The translations under genes were made by a program, and so were the position numbers. Positions 24,573 to 33,211 of a stretch of 64,000 bases of DNA are shown here, in pieces. This DNA comes from Nitratireductor sp. ZSWI3 (GTDB lineage: Bacteria > Pseudomonadota > Alphaproteobacteria > Rhizobiales > Rhizobiaceae), in NCBI RefSeq assembly GCF_024655565.1, contig NZ_JANKOF010000013.1:1-64000 (forward strand), given 5' to 3'. The first letter of the stretch is position 1. Every line of letters starts with the position of its first letter. The notes beneath the pieces are model-generated. The model was not told the origin of the DNA, searched no databases, and worked only from the letters and a program-made list of their open reading frames with translations.

Positions 24573-26846
24573 TTACCGGACGCCGCGCTTTCGCAAGGGT
24601 CTGCTCACATAGCCGAGCAAACGCGACAGGCTCGAAGCCTCGTCCCCGGCCTCGCTCACCGATGCGAAGCGCCTGAAAACGGTATCGAACCTGCCAGCTC
24701 GGGAAAACAACTCCCTGAGAATGAGGAAGGCGGCCGAATCTTCGTCGGCAAAGCTCAGCAGGCGATGCTCGAGATTCTTGATCATGTCCCCCCGCCCGAT
24801 GGCAAAGGCGGACAGCCCGTCATGCAAAGGCACCCGTTCCGAGATCTCCCGGTAGGGGGCCGCATCCGCCGCCGCGGCGGTCGCCCAGCGTTCGGTCTCG
24901 TAGAGCTTCACCGTGTTGGTGAACAGCGTAGCGGACATGGCCAGCGCGCGTTCGCCGGTGTCGCGCCCGTGGTCGATGATCGTGTCGCACGCGGAAACGA
25001 GCCACCGGCTGTCGAGCCTTTCGCACAGGAACGCCCCTTCCCTGTCCCACAGATCCCTGAAACGGAGGACGTTTTCCTCCAGGTTGATGTTCCGGCGGAT
25101 GAGAACGACGAGGATCGCGTGATAGAGGCACAGTTCCGGTGCCCCTACAAACTCGTTCCTGATCGACAGGATGTGCACCGACAGATCTTTCGAGCGTCCG
25201 TAGGAATATGTCTTGTCCGCCCCCTCGACGGTTCTGCTCTTCATGTCGGCGAAGGTCGAGTGCAGCAGCCGATCGATGATCTCGACACCATAGGTGGCTC
25301 CCGCCCGCGGTTCGGCAGCGAGCCGCACGGGTGTGTCGGCGCATAATTCCGACAATTCAAGCCGCATGCCCTCGTCGGCCACCTCGGCGAGCGCATCGGG
25401 ATAGCTTCGAACGATCTGCCGGATCGCCGGCAGGGCGCGCTCGTCTCCTCCGCGATAGGAGGCGTATAGCGGAGGCAGCATGCTGGAGCCCGTGGGGCGA
25501 GGGCCGAGCGGATCTTTGCTGTTCGGCTGATAGGCGAATGCCCTCACATTCTCGATCGAGTTGCTGAGATAGGGCTCCATATGGGCGGCGGCGTCGATCT
25601 CGTTTCCCGGCGGGACGAGGAACGATGCGGGATAGGGCCCGGCCCGGCCGGCAAACGCCGCCTCAAGCCAGGCGGACGCATCGCCGATCGAGCGCAGGAT
25701 CGTCGCGAGCGAAGAGGACAGGTCCTTGCGCATTTGCGAGGCGCCGTCGAGGATGCCGGCCGCCTGCCCGGCGATCCCGTCCGTGTCGGCCGGATCGCGC
25801 ACCGGAAACCGGTCGCCGAGCATCGCCGCCAGGCCTTCGTTCTTATAGGAATTGCCGCGAACCTGTATGACCGGCAGGTTGGCGCTCGCGGCCATGATGT
25901 TCATGTGGTAGCGCCCGCTCAAAAGGAACCGGCATTTGTCCATCGCGGACGCCACGGCCGAATAGCTGACGGTCGGGGGAATCACCTCATACGAGGAAGG
26001 CTCCCAATATTGCGCGGCCAGCCGCTCGAGCTTTTCGTCCGCCTCGGTCGAGGCGGCGATGACCGGGACCAACCCCGTCTCCGACTTGATTCGCGTCGCG
26101 GCGGAAAAGATCTGCTCATGGATCTCGGGCGAGAAATAGGCCGATCCGGAGACCATGAAGTGCCTGCTGCGCGACAAGTCCGGAAGGCGGGGATCGGGCG
26201 CCGGCCGCGTCAGGAACGCCGTGTCTGGAATGTGAAACACGGACCGGATGCCGATCTGCCGCGCCGCGCTCACGGATATGTTCTCCCGCACCGCAACGAA
26301 ATCGAGGCTGTTGTAGGCCGCGGCGAGGACTTCCGAGAACCGGTCGTCTCCAGCGAATATCGTCTGGTTCAGGGAGTAAACCGGTTTCCTCCACATGTGC
26401 TTCGCGACGAAGGGCAAGAGGAGGAGGCGCGCTCCACGCAGGAAATCCGTTCCCGCCATCGTGCCTTCTGCCTGAAAGATGACGAGGTCGGCGTCCTTCA
26501 CCTGCTGCGCATATCGCCCGCACCGCTCCACGCAAAGCTTTTCCAGGTAAGCCGCGGGTGCCGCGCTGCCGGCATTGTCCGCACCCAGCGCGCAGACCGA
26601 GAGGATCGATTCATAGATCCTGTCGAGGTGCTCCTTCTCCCACTCCCTGTCCAGCTCCATTCTCGGCAGAAGTGGTATAAGAGAGATGAGCGGAAGTTTA
26701 TCTGCACCGAAAGACGAGTTTATAAACTTCAACAACTCCCAACTTGTGGCCTGACATCCCCAGTTCCTGCGCGTTCCGGTGAAATTGACGATTGCGACGC
26801 GTTTGATGTGGTCAACGGCTCTTGCTTTCTCCGCTGCGTTATTCAT
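24573..26846 (-). CDS. Polysaccharide pyruvyltransferase family protein with a 350-residue C-terminal extension
   Basis: 757 residues from ATG 26846 (GTG at 26849 is the alternative). Residues about 15-400 match the WcaK/CsaB fold: AIVNFTGTRRNWGCQATSWE at the start (the usual N-x-G-D-x-x region), VIFQAEGTMAG and LPFVAKHMWRKPVYSLNQTI in the first lobe, and the characteristic LLSGRYHMNIMAASANLPV in the second, with SYKNEGL after it. This family transfers pyruvate ketals from PEP to glycan sugars or acts as a related transferase. Residues 400-757 show no domain I recognise; they are helical, charged and without membrane segments, and roughly double the usual length of the family. It is the promoter-proximal gene of the minus-strand glycan run. 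Sugar acceptor unknown. Confidence 0.75.
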   Translation of the reverse strand: MNNAAEKARAVDHIKRVAIVNFTGTRRNWGCQATSWELLKFINSSFGADKLPLISLIPLLPRMELDREWEKEHLDRIYESILSVCALGADNAGSAAPAAYLEKLCVERCGRYAQQVKDADLVIFQAEGTMAGTDFLRGARLLLLPFVAKHMWRKPVYSLNQTIFAGDDRFSEVLAAAYNSLDFVAVRENISVSAARQIGIRSVFHIPDTAFLTRPAPDPRLPDLSRSRHFMVSGSAYFSPEIHEQIFSAATRIKSETGLVPVIAASTEADEKLERLAAQYWEPSSYEVIPPTVSYSAVASAMDKCRFLLSGRYHMNIMAASANLPVIQVRGNSYKNEGLAAMLGDRFPVRDPADTDGIAGQAAGILDGASQMRKDLSSSLATILRSIGDASAWLEAAFAGRAGPYPASFLVPPGNEIDAAAHMEPYLSNSIENVRAFAYQPNSKDPLGPRPTGSSMLPPLYASYRGGDERALPAIRQIVRSYPDALAEVADEGMRLELSELCADTPVRLAAEPRAGATYGVEIIDRLLHSTFADMKSRTVEGADKTYSYGRSKDLSVHILSIRNEFVGAPELCLYHAILVVLIRRNINLEENVLRFRDLWDREGAFLCERLDSRWLVSACDTIIDHGRDTGERALAMSATLFTNTVKLYETERWATAAAADAAPYREISERVPLHDGLSAFAIGRGDMIKNLEHRLLSFADEDSAAFLILRELFSRAGRFDTVFRRFASVSEAGDEASSLSRLLGYVSRPLRKRGVR

Positions 26847-26849
26847 CAC

Positions 26850-27339
26850 ACTGCTTCTAACCTTGGGAATATCGGAACAGGACCCCGACGCACGGGGTTG
26901 GCACTCGGTCTAAATCTACCCTACCGAAAGTTGATATGCCAGCCGCCCGGCTCCGATCATCACCGCACGCTTAGCCGGCATTGCGATCGGCATCGCGCCG
27001 GCTATCGCTCGGACCTCCGTTATGCCGGCGTCGCGCAGAAACAGGGCCGGTATTGCGACAGAAACCGCCACTCGATGACATAGACAACGTAGGATTCCTG
27101 TAAACGAAATCGCACTACCGTCAAAATAATATAAACAAGAAAAAATAAACGCGTCCACCCGAATAAAACAGACGAAACAGAAAATCCTATCAATCTAATC
27201 AATTCTTACTTTTTATGACAACAGAAATAGCACAAGTTTTGCTTATCAATGGTTGCGAACCTTTCTTCGAGCCTGTAATCATATTCGTCCCTCGTCCAAT
27301 ATCCAGACGGGGGCGACATTATCAAACGAGGAGATCCTT
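26850..27339. promoter_or_regulatory. 490-bp divergent AT-rich intergenic region
   Basis: This separates the minus-strand pyruvyltransferase-like gene from the plus-strand Gly-rich gene. The stretch at 27090-27240 is strongly AT-rich for this genome. An inverted repeat, AGCCGGC (26973-26979) with GCCGGCT (26997-27003), has an inner GCGAT/ATCGC stem. It is a good place for divergent promoters and possible regulator binding. The minus-strand frame at 26916-27158 is not convincing as a gene. Confidence 0.4.
27253..27281 (+). promoter_or_regulatory. Candidate sigma-70-like promoter of the Gly-rich gene
   Basis: TTGCGA (27253-27258) and TAATCA (27276-27281) are separated by exactly 17 bases. They lie about 60 bases before the ATG at 27340, which itself has a strong GAGGAG ribosome-binding site at 27328-27333. 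This is a pattern match only. Confidence 0.3.
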
Positions 27340-27897
27340 ATGATTGGTGGTCTATTGTCAACGGTCGGCGGCACTGTCGGTCCTCTTCTTCAGAACGTAC
27401 ATGCAACCGTAAATAGTTTGGCCGAAACCGTTTCACCCGGCTCCACCGACGGTCGCACGACGACTGGAAACCTTATCAACGAGAGTGGTCTGCTCGGCGA
27501 CCTCATCACCGGAGTTAGCGAAGGCGACCTGATCGGTGGCATCGCCAACGCATACGGCAACATCGTCGGCCCCGGCGGTGCGATCAACAACCTCGCCCAG
27601 GGCCATGGCTTGGGCATCGAGGGTGCGCTCGGCAGCGTGCTGGGTCTCGCCGACGGCCTGCTCGGCTCGGCCGATGGCGGCAGCGACAATCTGCTCGACG
27701 GCCTGCTCGGTGGCGATGGCCTTCTGGGCGGCGTCCTCGGCGACGACGGTCTGCTCGGCGGCGTGCTCGGTGACGACGGCCTTCTGGGCGGCGTCCTTGG
27801 CGGCGACGGCCTGCTCGGCGGTGGCCTGCTCGGCGGCGTGCTCGGTGACGACGGCCTTCTGGGCGGCGTCCTCGGCGACGGCGGCCTGCTCGGCTGA
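27340..27897 (+). CDS. Gly/Leu/Asp-rich repeat protein A, putative T1SS substrate (185 aa)
   Basis: The ATG at 27340 was chosen for its GAGGAG ribosome-binding site; the frame is open further upstream without one. The N-terminal 120 residues (MIGGLLSTVGGTVGPLL…) closely match the gene at 37128-37607, for example GRTTTGNLINESG here against GRTVTGNLINDNG there. The last 62 residues are six ten-residue repeats of GDDGLLGGVL, ending in GGLLG. There is no Sec signal peptide, transmembrane helix or cysteine. The Gly/Asp content recalls calcium-binding secreted repeats, but the RTX nonapeptide is not present. A perfect terminator hairpin follows, so it is a separate transcript just ahead of the type I secretion genes. 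Export by those genes is inferred. Confidence 0.75.
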   Translation: MIGGLLSTVGGTVGPLLQNVHATVNSLAETVSPGSTDGRTTTGNLINESGLLGDLITGVSEGDLIGGIANAYGNIVGPGGAINNLAQGHGLGIEGALGSVLGLADGLLGSADGGSDNLLDGLLGGDGLLGGVLGDDGLLGGVLGDDGLLGGVLGGDGLLGGGLLGGVLGDDGLLGGVLGDGGLLG

Positions 27898-27910
27898 CGC
27901 AGTCGATTCC

Positions 27911-27940
27911 ACTCCGGGGGGCTTGCCCCCCGGAGTATTT
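27911..27940 (+). terminator. Intrinsic terminator-like hairpin
   Basis: ACTCCGGGGGGC (27911-27922) pairs perfectly with GCCCCCCGGAGT (27925-27936) around a two-base TT loop and is followed by ATTT. It starts 14 bases after the stop of Gly-rich gene A. It is very stable, though the T-run is short. Confidence 0.75.
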
Positions 27941-28073
27941 GGACTTGCCAATGCTCCCGTCGATGGTCTCTATGCTGCCGGAGAACTTGGTAGACAATGC
28001 ACTCAGTGCTTGAAAGATTGGGCTTCCGCAAACAGAATGTCGGAATTCATGAATGTGACGTCGAGGAAATCCG

Positions 28074-29795
28074 ATGTTTATGGCTGACGCGACGTCAATC
28101 TCCCGCTCCACAGAGAAGCGGGTCGATCACGAGATAAGCATTGCATTGAAGTCGTTGCGACTTCATTTTATTATTGTTGGCATCTTCTCGAGCGCCATCA
28201 ATCTTCTTTACCTCAGCTCTCCGCTTTACCTGATGCAGGTCTACAACCGTGTCCTGATCAGCGAGAGCATTCCCACCCTCGCCTTGCTGACGCTGATTCT
28301 GGTCATCGCCCTGCTCGTGATGGCAGCGCTCGATGCCGCCCGCGCGCAAATCCTGATCAGATGCGGAATTATACTGGATCAGAAGCTTTCCGGCCGCCTG
28401 TTTTCCGCGCTGGTCCAAAAGTCGTCGAGACAGGGATATTCGCTGGGTGCCCAGCCGCTTCGAGAGCTCGACGAATTCAGGACCTTCATCACGGGGCCTG
28501 GAATCTACTTCGCCTTCGACATCCCCTGGATCCCGATCTATCTCGGCCTCCTGTATCTGATCCATCCCGTCCTGGGGATCGTCGCGACCATCGGCGCCGC
28601 GGTGTTGATGGGACTGGCCTTTCTGAACGAATTCCTCACACGGAGGCCGATCGAGGACGCGCAGAACTCGGCGCGGCGTGCCTTCACCTTCACTGAAAAC
28701 ATCATGCAGCACGCGGATGTCATCCGGGCCATGGGAATGCAGTCGTCGGTGGAGAGCCACTGGCAGGGCAACCGGGCGGGCATGCTGCGCCGGCAAGCCT
28801 TCGCCAGCGATCGCAACGCCTTCCTGTCCGCAGGCATCAGGTTCGCCAGGCTCCTGCTGCAGTCGCTGATGCTCGGCGCCGGCGCCTGGCTGGCGCTCGA
28901 CCATGCAATCATGCCCGCCACCATCTTCGCCGCGAGCATCATCATGGGGCGGGCGCTGGTGCCGGTCGAACAGTCGGTCGCCGCCTGGAAGCAAGCCGTG
29001 ACCGCCCGCATGGGCTACCGGCGGGTGCGCGATATTCTCAAGGAAAACCCGGTGACGGACCTGAAGACCGTGGTGCCGATCAAGCAGACGGCGCTCGAGG
29101 TCAAGGAACTGTCCTATCAGGCGCTCGGCAGGAAGAAGCCAATTCTCGACAATGTCTCGTTCAAGATCGGAGAAGGCGAGGTCCTCGGCGTCGTGGGGCC
29201 GAGCGGTTCGGGCAAGAGCACGCTCGCCAAGCTGCTCATCGGCGCTCTTCAGCCGACCAACGGCGAGATCTTCTTCGGCGGGCTCAACTACGTGCACTGG
29301 GACCCCACGGAGTTCGGCCGCATAACCGGCTATCTGCCGCAGGACGTCGGATTGTTTGCCGGCACGGTCCGCCAGAACATCGCCCGCTTCGGAGACCCGT
29401 CCGTCGAAGAGATCATCCAGGCGACCACTCTGGCCGGGATCCACGAAATGGTGCTGAGCCTGCCGAAACAGTATGACACCGTGCTCGGCCCCGGCGGCCT
29501 CGGCCTTTCGGGTGGCCAGCGCCAGCGCATCGGCCTGGCAAGGGCTCTCCTGGGACGTCCCAAGCTGCTGGTCCTCGATGAGCCCAACGCGCATCTGGAC
29601 ATCGTCGGTGAAAAGGCGCTCAGCGAGGCTCTGTTCGTCATGAAGGCGCAAGGCACCGCCGTCGTGGTGATCACCCATCAGCCGGCGATCCTGCGCGTCG
29701 TCGACACGGTGCTGACGCTGAAGGGCGGCGCGATCGACAAGCTCGGCCCCCCGGAATCGTTCGGCTCGAAGCTCTTCGAGGAGGCACAGGCATGA
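28074..29795 (+). CDS. Type I secretion system permease/ATPase (PrtD/HasD-like)
   Basis: 573 residues. The ATG at 28074 has GAGGA at 28059-28063. Residues about 35-320 hold the six-helix exporter domain (IIVGIFSSAINLLYLSSPLYLMQVYNRVL is typical of PrtD). The nucleotide-binding domain follows, with Walker A GPSGSGKST (residues about 377-385), Q-loop LPQDVGLF, signature LSGGQRQRIGLARALL and Walker B LLVLDEPNAHLD, then switch His in VITHQP. There is no C39 peptidase domain, as in exporters of RTX-like substrates with C-terminal signals. It is coupled to the HlyD gene by an ATGA overlap at 29792-29795. The outer-membrane TolC partner is not in the window. Confidence 0.93.
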   Translation: MFMADATSISRSTEKRVDHEISIALKSLRLHFIIVGIFSSAINLLYLSSPLYLMQVYNRVLISESIPTLALLTLILVIALLVMAALDAARAQILIRCGIILDQKLSGRLFSALVQKSSRQGYSLGAQPLRELDEFRTFITGPGIYFAFDIPWIPIYLGLLYLIHPVLGIVATIGAAVLMGLAFLNEFLTRRPIEDAQNSARRAFTFTENIMQHADVIRAMGMQSSVESHWQGNRAGMLRRQAFASDRNAFLSAGIRFARLLLQSLMLGAGAWLALDHAIMPATIFAASIIMGRALVPVEQSVAAWKQAVTARMGYRRVRDILKENPVTDLKTVVPIKQTALEVKELSYQALGRKKPILDNVSFKIGEGEVLGVVGPSGSGKSTLAKLLIGALQPTNGEIFFGGLNYVHWDPTEFGRITGYLPQDVGLFAGTVRQNIARFGDPSVEEIIQATTLAGIHEMVLSLPKQYDTVLGPGGLGLSGGQRQRIGLARALLGRPKLLVLDEPNAHLDIVGEKALSEALFVMKAQGTAVVVITHQPAILRVVDTVLTLKGGAIDKLGPPESFGSKLFEEAQA

Positions 29796-31117
29796 AGCTT
29801 GCCTTCCTCTCCGCCGGCCGCACCAGCAACATCCGCTACGATAACCCATTGATGCCGGCCCTGTGGGGCGCCGGCGCCATCGTCCTGTTCATCCTCCTCT
29901 TCGTGATCTGGGGCTATGCCGCGCCGCTTTCCAGCGCGGCGATCGCCGAAGGCAGCCTCCAGGTCCAGGCCAGGAGGCAGTCGGTCGAGCATCCTTATGG
30001 CGGCGTGATCTCCAGGCTGCTGGTCATGGAAGGCCAGCGTGTGGTTCAAGGTCAGTCGCTCATCGAGCTCGACGGCACCGACGCCCGCGCCAAGCTGGAC
30101 ATCGCGAACGCGGAAGTCGTGGCTCTTCTGGCGGAACAGGCAAGGCTGGTTTGCGAGCGGGACGATCAGGGCCCTGAATGCCTCGACGCGTTTGCGAACG
30201 CCAATTCGCAACGGCGCGGAATGGAAGAGGCCATCGCCAACGAACGGGCGGTGATGCTCGCGCGGGGCCTGCAATACGAGGCCGAAAAGGGGATGCTGAC
30301 TTCCAATGTCGCCCAGCTCTGGGAGAAGATCTCCGGGCTGACGGCGCAGATCCAGGGTCTTTCCGCGCAGGAGGCCTCCCTGGAGGAAGAGCTGAAGGGC
30401 GCCAGGAAGCTGCTCGAATCCGGCTTCACTCCAAGGACCCGCGTCCATGAGCTCGAGAGATTGGCGGCGCAGATTCTGGCGGACAAGGGTTCGCGGATTG
30501 CCGACATGGCCGGCGCCAAACAGGCGATCAGCGAAGCCGAGCTTGCCGTGGCGAAGCTGGATCGCGAGCGCATCACCGCGCTTGCCAACCAGATCCGCCA
30601 GACACAGTCCGCGCTCGCCGGGGCGATCCCGAAGCTGGAAGCCGCGCAGGACGTCGTGAATCGAACCACCATCAAATCCCCGGTCAGCGGCTCCATCGTC
30701 GACCTGTCGGTGTTCACCGAAGGCGGCGTGATCCAGCCCGGAGCGCGGCTGATGGACATCGTGCCGGACGACAATCCGATCATCGTCGAGGCCCGCCTCC
30801 CCCTGTCCGACATCAACTATGTCGAGCCCGGTCAGGAAGTGGATGTGCAGCTCGTCGGGATCCCGAGAAACGAGCGGCCGCAGATCAGAGGCGAAATCAT
30901 CAGCGTCTCGGCAGACAAGATAACCGACCCCAACTCCGGCGCGAGCTACTTCGCGTTGCGCGCCAGGCTGAACCCCGATGATCTTAGCGATCTGAGGGTC
31001 AGGCTTCAGCCGGGAATGCCGGCGGAAGTGATCGTGACGACCAAGTCGCGCACTCTGGCCGCCTATCTGTTGGGGCCGCTACTCGATGAGGTTGGACATG
31101 CATTTCGCGAACAGTGA
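29792..31117 (+). CDS. HlyD/PrtE family type I secretion periplasmic adaptor
   Basis: 441 residues, starting in the ATGA overlap with the exporter ATPase gene. One membrane helix near residues 26-46 anchors it in the inner membrane. A lipoyl-like half follows (VEHPYGGVISRLLVMEGQRVVQGQSLIELDGTDAR), then a long periplasmic coiled coil (about residues 95-290) and the second lipoyl half and beta-barrel (IKSPVSGSIVDLSVFTEGGVIQPG…). The C-terminal stretch ends in a hydrophilic tail. HlyD proteins bridge the ABC exporter and TolC. Gene order exporter-adaptor-repeat protein is that of PrtD-PrtE-substrate loci. Confidence 0.93.
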   Translation: MKLAFLSAGRTSNIRYDNPLMPALWGAGAIVLFILLFVIWGYAAPLSSAAIAEGSLQVQARRQSVEHPYGGVISRLLVMEGQRVVQGQSLIELDGTDARAKLDIANAEVVALLAEQARLVCERDDQGPECLDAFANANSQRRGMEEAIANERAVMLARGLQYEAEKGMLTSNVAQLWEKISGLTAQIQGLSAQEASLEEELKGARKLLESGFTPRTRVHELERLAAQILADKGSRIADMAGAKQAISEAELAVAKLDRERITALANQIRQTQSALAGAIPKLEAAQDVVNRTTIKSPVSGSIVDLSVFTEGGVIQPGARLMDIVPDDNPIIVEARLPLSDINYVEPGQEVDVQLVGIPRNERPQIRGEIISVSADKITDPNSGASYFALRARLNPDDLSDLRVRLQPGMPAEVIVTTKSRTLAAYLLGPLLDEVGHAFREQ

Positions 31118-31126
31118 GGACTTCAA

Positions 31127-32929
31127 ATGTCTAGGATGACGAGCGCAGACAACAAGAAACGCTCCGAGGCAAAATCGGAAAGCGGCAGATCGGCGGCGCC
31201 CAAGTCGGACAGCGCCCTGGCCTTCTCACTGACCGCGGGTGCCATTGGCATCGGCATCACGCTTCTCCAGCAGGAACAGGCGATGGCGGCCCTCAACGCG
31301 GCCAACTTCAGCCTCGGTGAGTTCCAGCTCACGGACGAGGCGCGCGTGTCAATATCGGCAGATGCGGACGGTCAGCTCGCCGCAGCCGCCAACCAGCTTT
31401 CCTTCGGGGGTCTGGGGACATCGGTGTCCCTCGACGCCGATGCGGGGCAAGCGGGCGGCATCGATCTGTCCGGATTGCTGCAGGCCATCCAGGAATATCT
31501 GCAGCAGATGGAAACGTTCGCGGCGGAGAACGGACTGGGCGGCGCCGAACATCCCGGCCATCCGCAGGGCCTGTCCGAGCTCGTGCAATATGCCTCCAAC
31601 GACGCGGGCACGGTCACTGACGCTTCTGGGTCCGGCCTCGGCACGAGTTCGCCCGTCGGAAGCGGTTCTTCGCTCTCGCTGGGGCCGGACAAGACGGACG
31701 GACCAGGCAAGGTCGGGGAGATCTCGAACGGACTTCTGGACGATCTGGCGACCGGAACCGGCGGCTCGAACAGTGCTCCGGTTGTCGGCACGATCATCCC
31801 GGATACCTCCGATGCTGTGGACGGCGTGACGGACACGGTCGGAGATGTCGTCGACGGGGTGACAGGCGTCGTCGAGGATGTTCTTGATGATGTCACCGAC
31901 GTCGTCGGCGGCGTGACGGATGTGGTCGACGACGTCCTCGACGGTGTCACAGACATCGTCGGCGGTGTCACGGATGTGGTCGACGACGTTCTCGATGGCG
32001 TCACAGACATCGTCGGTGGTGTGACGGACGTGGTCGACGACGTCCTCGACGGGGTGACCGACGTCGTCGATGGTGTGACGGATGTGGTCGAAGATGTCCT
32101 CGGCGGCGTCACTGATGTTGTCGGCGACGTCCTTGACGGCGTGACAGACGTCGTCGGCGGCGTGACAGACGTCGTCGATGATGTCCTCGACGGTGTTACC
32201 GATGTGGTCGGCGGCGTGACGGATGTGGTCGATGACGTTCTCGGCGGTGTGACCGATACGGTCGATGGTATACTCGGCGGTGTGACCGGCACGGTCGGCG
32301 GTGTGCTTGGCGGCGTCACCGGCACGGTCGGCGATGTCGTCGGCGGCGTCACAGACACGGTCGGCGATGTCGTCGGCGGCGTCACGGACGCGGTCGGCGA
32401 TGTCGTCGGCGGCGTCACCGACACGGTCGGCGATGTCGTCGGCGGTGTCACCGACACGGTCGACGATGTGCTCGGCGGCGTCACCGACACGGTCGGCGAT
32501 GTCGTCGGCGGCGTCACCGATACAGTCGGCGATGTCGTCGGCGGTGTCACCGACACGGTCGACGATGTGCTGGACGGCGTCACCGATACAGTCGGCGATG
32601 TCGTCGGCGGTGTCACCGACACGGTCGACGATGTGCTCGGCGGCGTCACCGATACGGTCGGCGATGTCGTCGGCGGTGTTCTCGATGGCGTCACCGACAC
32701 GGTCGGGGGACTTGTCGGCGGGCTGCTCGGCGGCACGACCGCGACGATCGAAGTCTCTCTGGAGGGGCCAAACATATTCGAAGCAGCGGAGGGCGCGTTG
32801 CAGCTCACCGACGGGGTGATCAGCCAGCTGACGCCGACGATCAGCTTCATCGGGCAGTCCATTACCGACAGCACCGACAATCACGACTTCGCCGCGTCAA
32901 ACGGCTCTCTGCTTCACGGTCTTATCTGA
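31127..32929 (+). CDS. Low-complexity Val/Asp/Gly/Thr repeat protein, likely T1SS substrate (600 aa)
   Basis: Begins nine bases after the adaptor gene stop, with GAGGA upstream of ATG 31127. Residues 1-225 are a soluble, Ala/Ser/Gly-rich N-terminal part without a Sec signal. Residues about 226-540 are almost entirely repeats: the first half alternates 7- and 11-residue units (18-residue period, GVTDIVGGVTDVVDDVLD), the second half is mainly 11-residue units (GVTDTVGDVVG). The last 60 residues are non-repetitive and end in NGSLLHGLI, a plausible C-terminal secretion signal region. Val spacing of 4-3-4 fits a hendecad helix, while Val/Thr/Gly richness would favour beta structure; the fold is open. 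Position immediately behind PrtD and HlyD homologues makes it their prime substrate. Function is unknown; adhesive fibre or matrix protein is inferred. Confidence 0.82.
   Translation: MSRMTSADNKKRSEAKSESGRSAAPKSDSALAFSLTAGAIGIGITLLQQEQAMAALNAANFSLGEFQLTDEARVSISADADGQLAAAANQLSFGGLGTSVSLDADAGQAGGIDLSGLLQAIQEYLQQMETFAAENGLGGAEHPGHPQGLSELVQYASNDAGTVTDASGSGLGTSSPVGSGSSLSLGPDKTDGPGKVGEISNGLLDDLATGTGGSNSAPVVGTIIPDTSDAVDGVTDTVGDVVDGVTGVVEDVLDDVTDVVGGVTDVVDDVLDGVTDIVGGVTDVVDDVLDGVTDIVGGVTDVVDDVLDGVTDVVDGVTDVVEDVLGGVTDVVGDVLDGVTDVVGGVTDVVDDVLDGVTDVVGGVTDVVDDVLGGVTDTVDGILGGVTGTVGGVLGGVTGTVGDVVGGVTDTVGDVVGGVTDAVGDVVGGVTDTVGDVVGGVTDTVDDVLGGVTDTVGDVVGGVTDTVGDVVGGVTDTVDDVLDGVTDTVGDVVGGVTDTVDDVLGGVTDTVGDVVGGVLDGVTDTVGGLVGGLLGGTTATIEVSLEGPNIFEAAEGALQLTDGVISQLTPTISFIGQSITDSTDNHDFAASNGSLLHGLI
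31815..32740 (+). repeat. 33-bp and 54-bp period coding repeats
   Basis: The DNA encoding the Val/Asp-rich repeats is itself repetitive. It contains GTCGGCGATGTCGTCGGCGG or close variants many times, with 33-base steps in the second half and 54-base steps in the first half. The repeats keep all other frames open for long distances, which explains the long spurious frames on the minus strand. There are no spacers of unique sequence, so this is not a CRISPR array. Confidence 0.93.
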
Positions 32930-32979
32930 CAGTGAAGGCCTTCCAGCTTCACTGTCCCTTTTGAAGAGGGACGGTGAAG
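32929..32979 (+). terminator. Overlapping alternative hairpins after the repeat-protein gene
   Basis: Three arms are visible. ACAGTGAAG (32929-32937) pairs perfectly with CTTCACTGT (32947-32955), which is followed by CCCTTTTG and begins at the last base of the stop codon. The middle arm extended to CTTCACTGTCCCT (32947-32959) can instead pair with AGGGACGGTGAAG (32967-32979) with a single G-T mismatch. The two hairpins exclude one another. Simplest reading: transcription terminator; a switch is possible. Confidence 0.6.
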
Positions 32980-33211
32980 CATCGCCTCCATGGCGTGAAC
33001 GACATCAAACGGCCTGCAGACACGGCATACGCCTTGCGGAAAACCGATTCCGGTTCGTCAGCCGATACTCTAACCTTTCCGGCTGAACGAATCGCTTTCA
33101 GCTGCAATGCGCAGCGGAATTCCTGTTTCCGGCAACGAAGCATTTACCGATACGACGGGAGAGCGTCCGGCGGGAGGCATCACAACAACCGGCGCAAGGA
33201 AGGTGAGGGAG

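Noticed and set aside
31815-32740. Possible CRISPR array because of regular short repeats
   Set aside because: No unique spacers; the repeats are contiguous and translate to an 11/18-residue protein pattern, and no cas genes are present.
31349-32884. Two 500-codon minus-strand frames over the repeat protein gene, one Thr/Ser/Pro-rich (SVTPPTTS repeats)
   Set aside because: They mirror the DNA repeat of the plus-strand gene; repeats with a period divisible by three keep every frame open. The T1SS context, ribosome-binding site and codon pattern support the plus strand.
27340-32929. RTX nonapeptide toxin or calcium-dependent adhesin of the classical type
   Set aside because: No GGxGxDxxx nonapeptides in the Gly-rich proteins or the Val/Asp repeat protein, despite the PrtD/HlyD neighbours.
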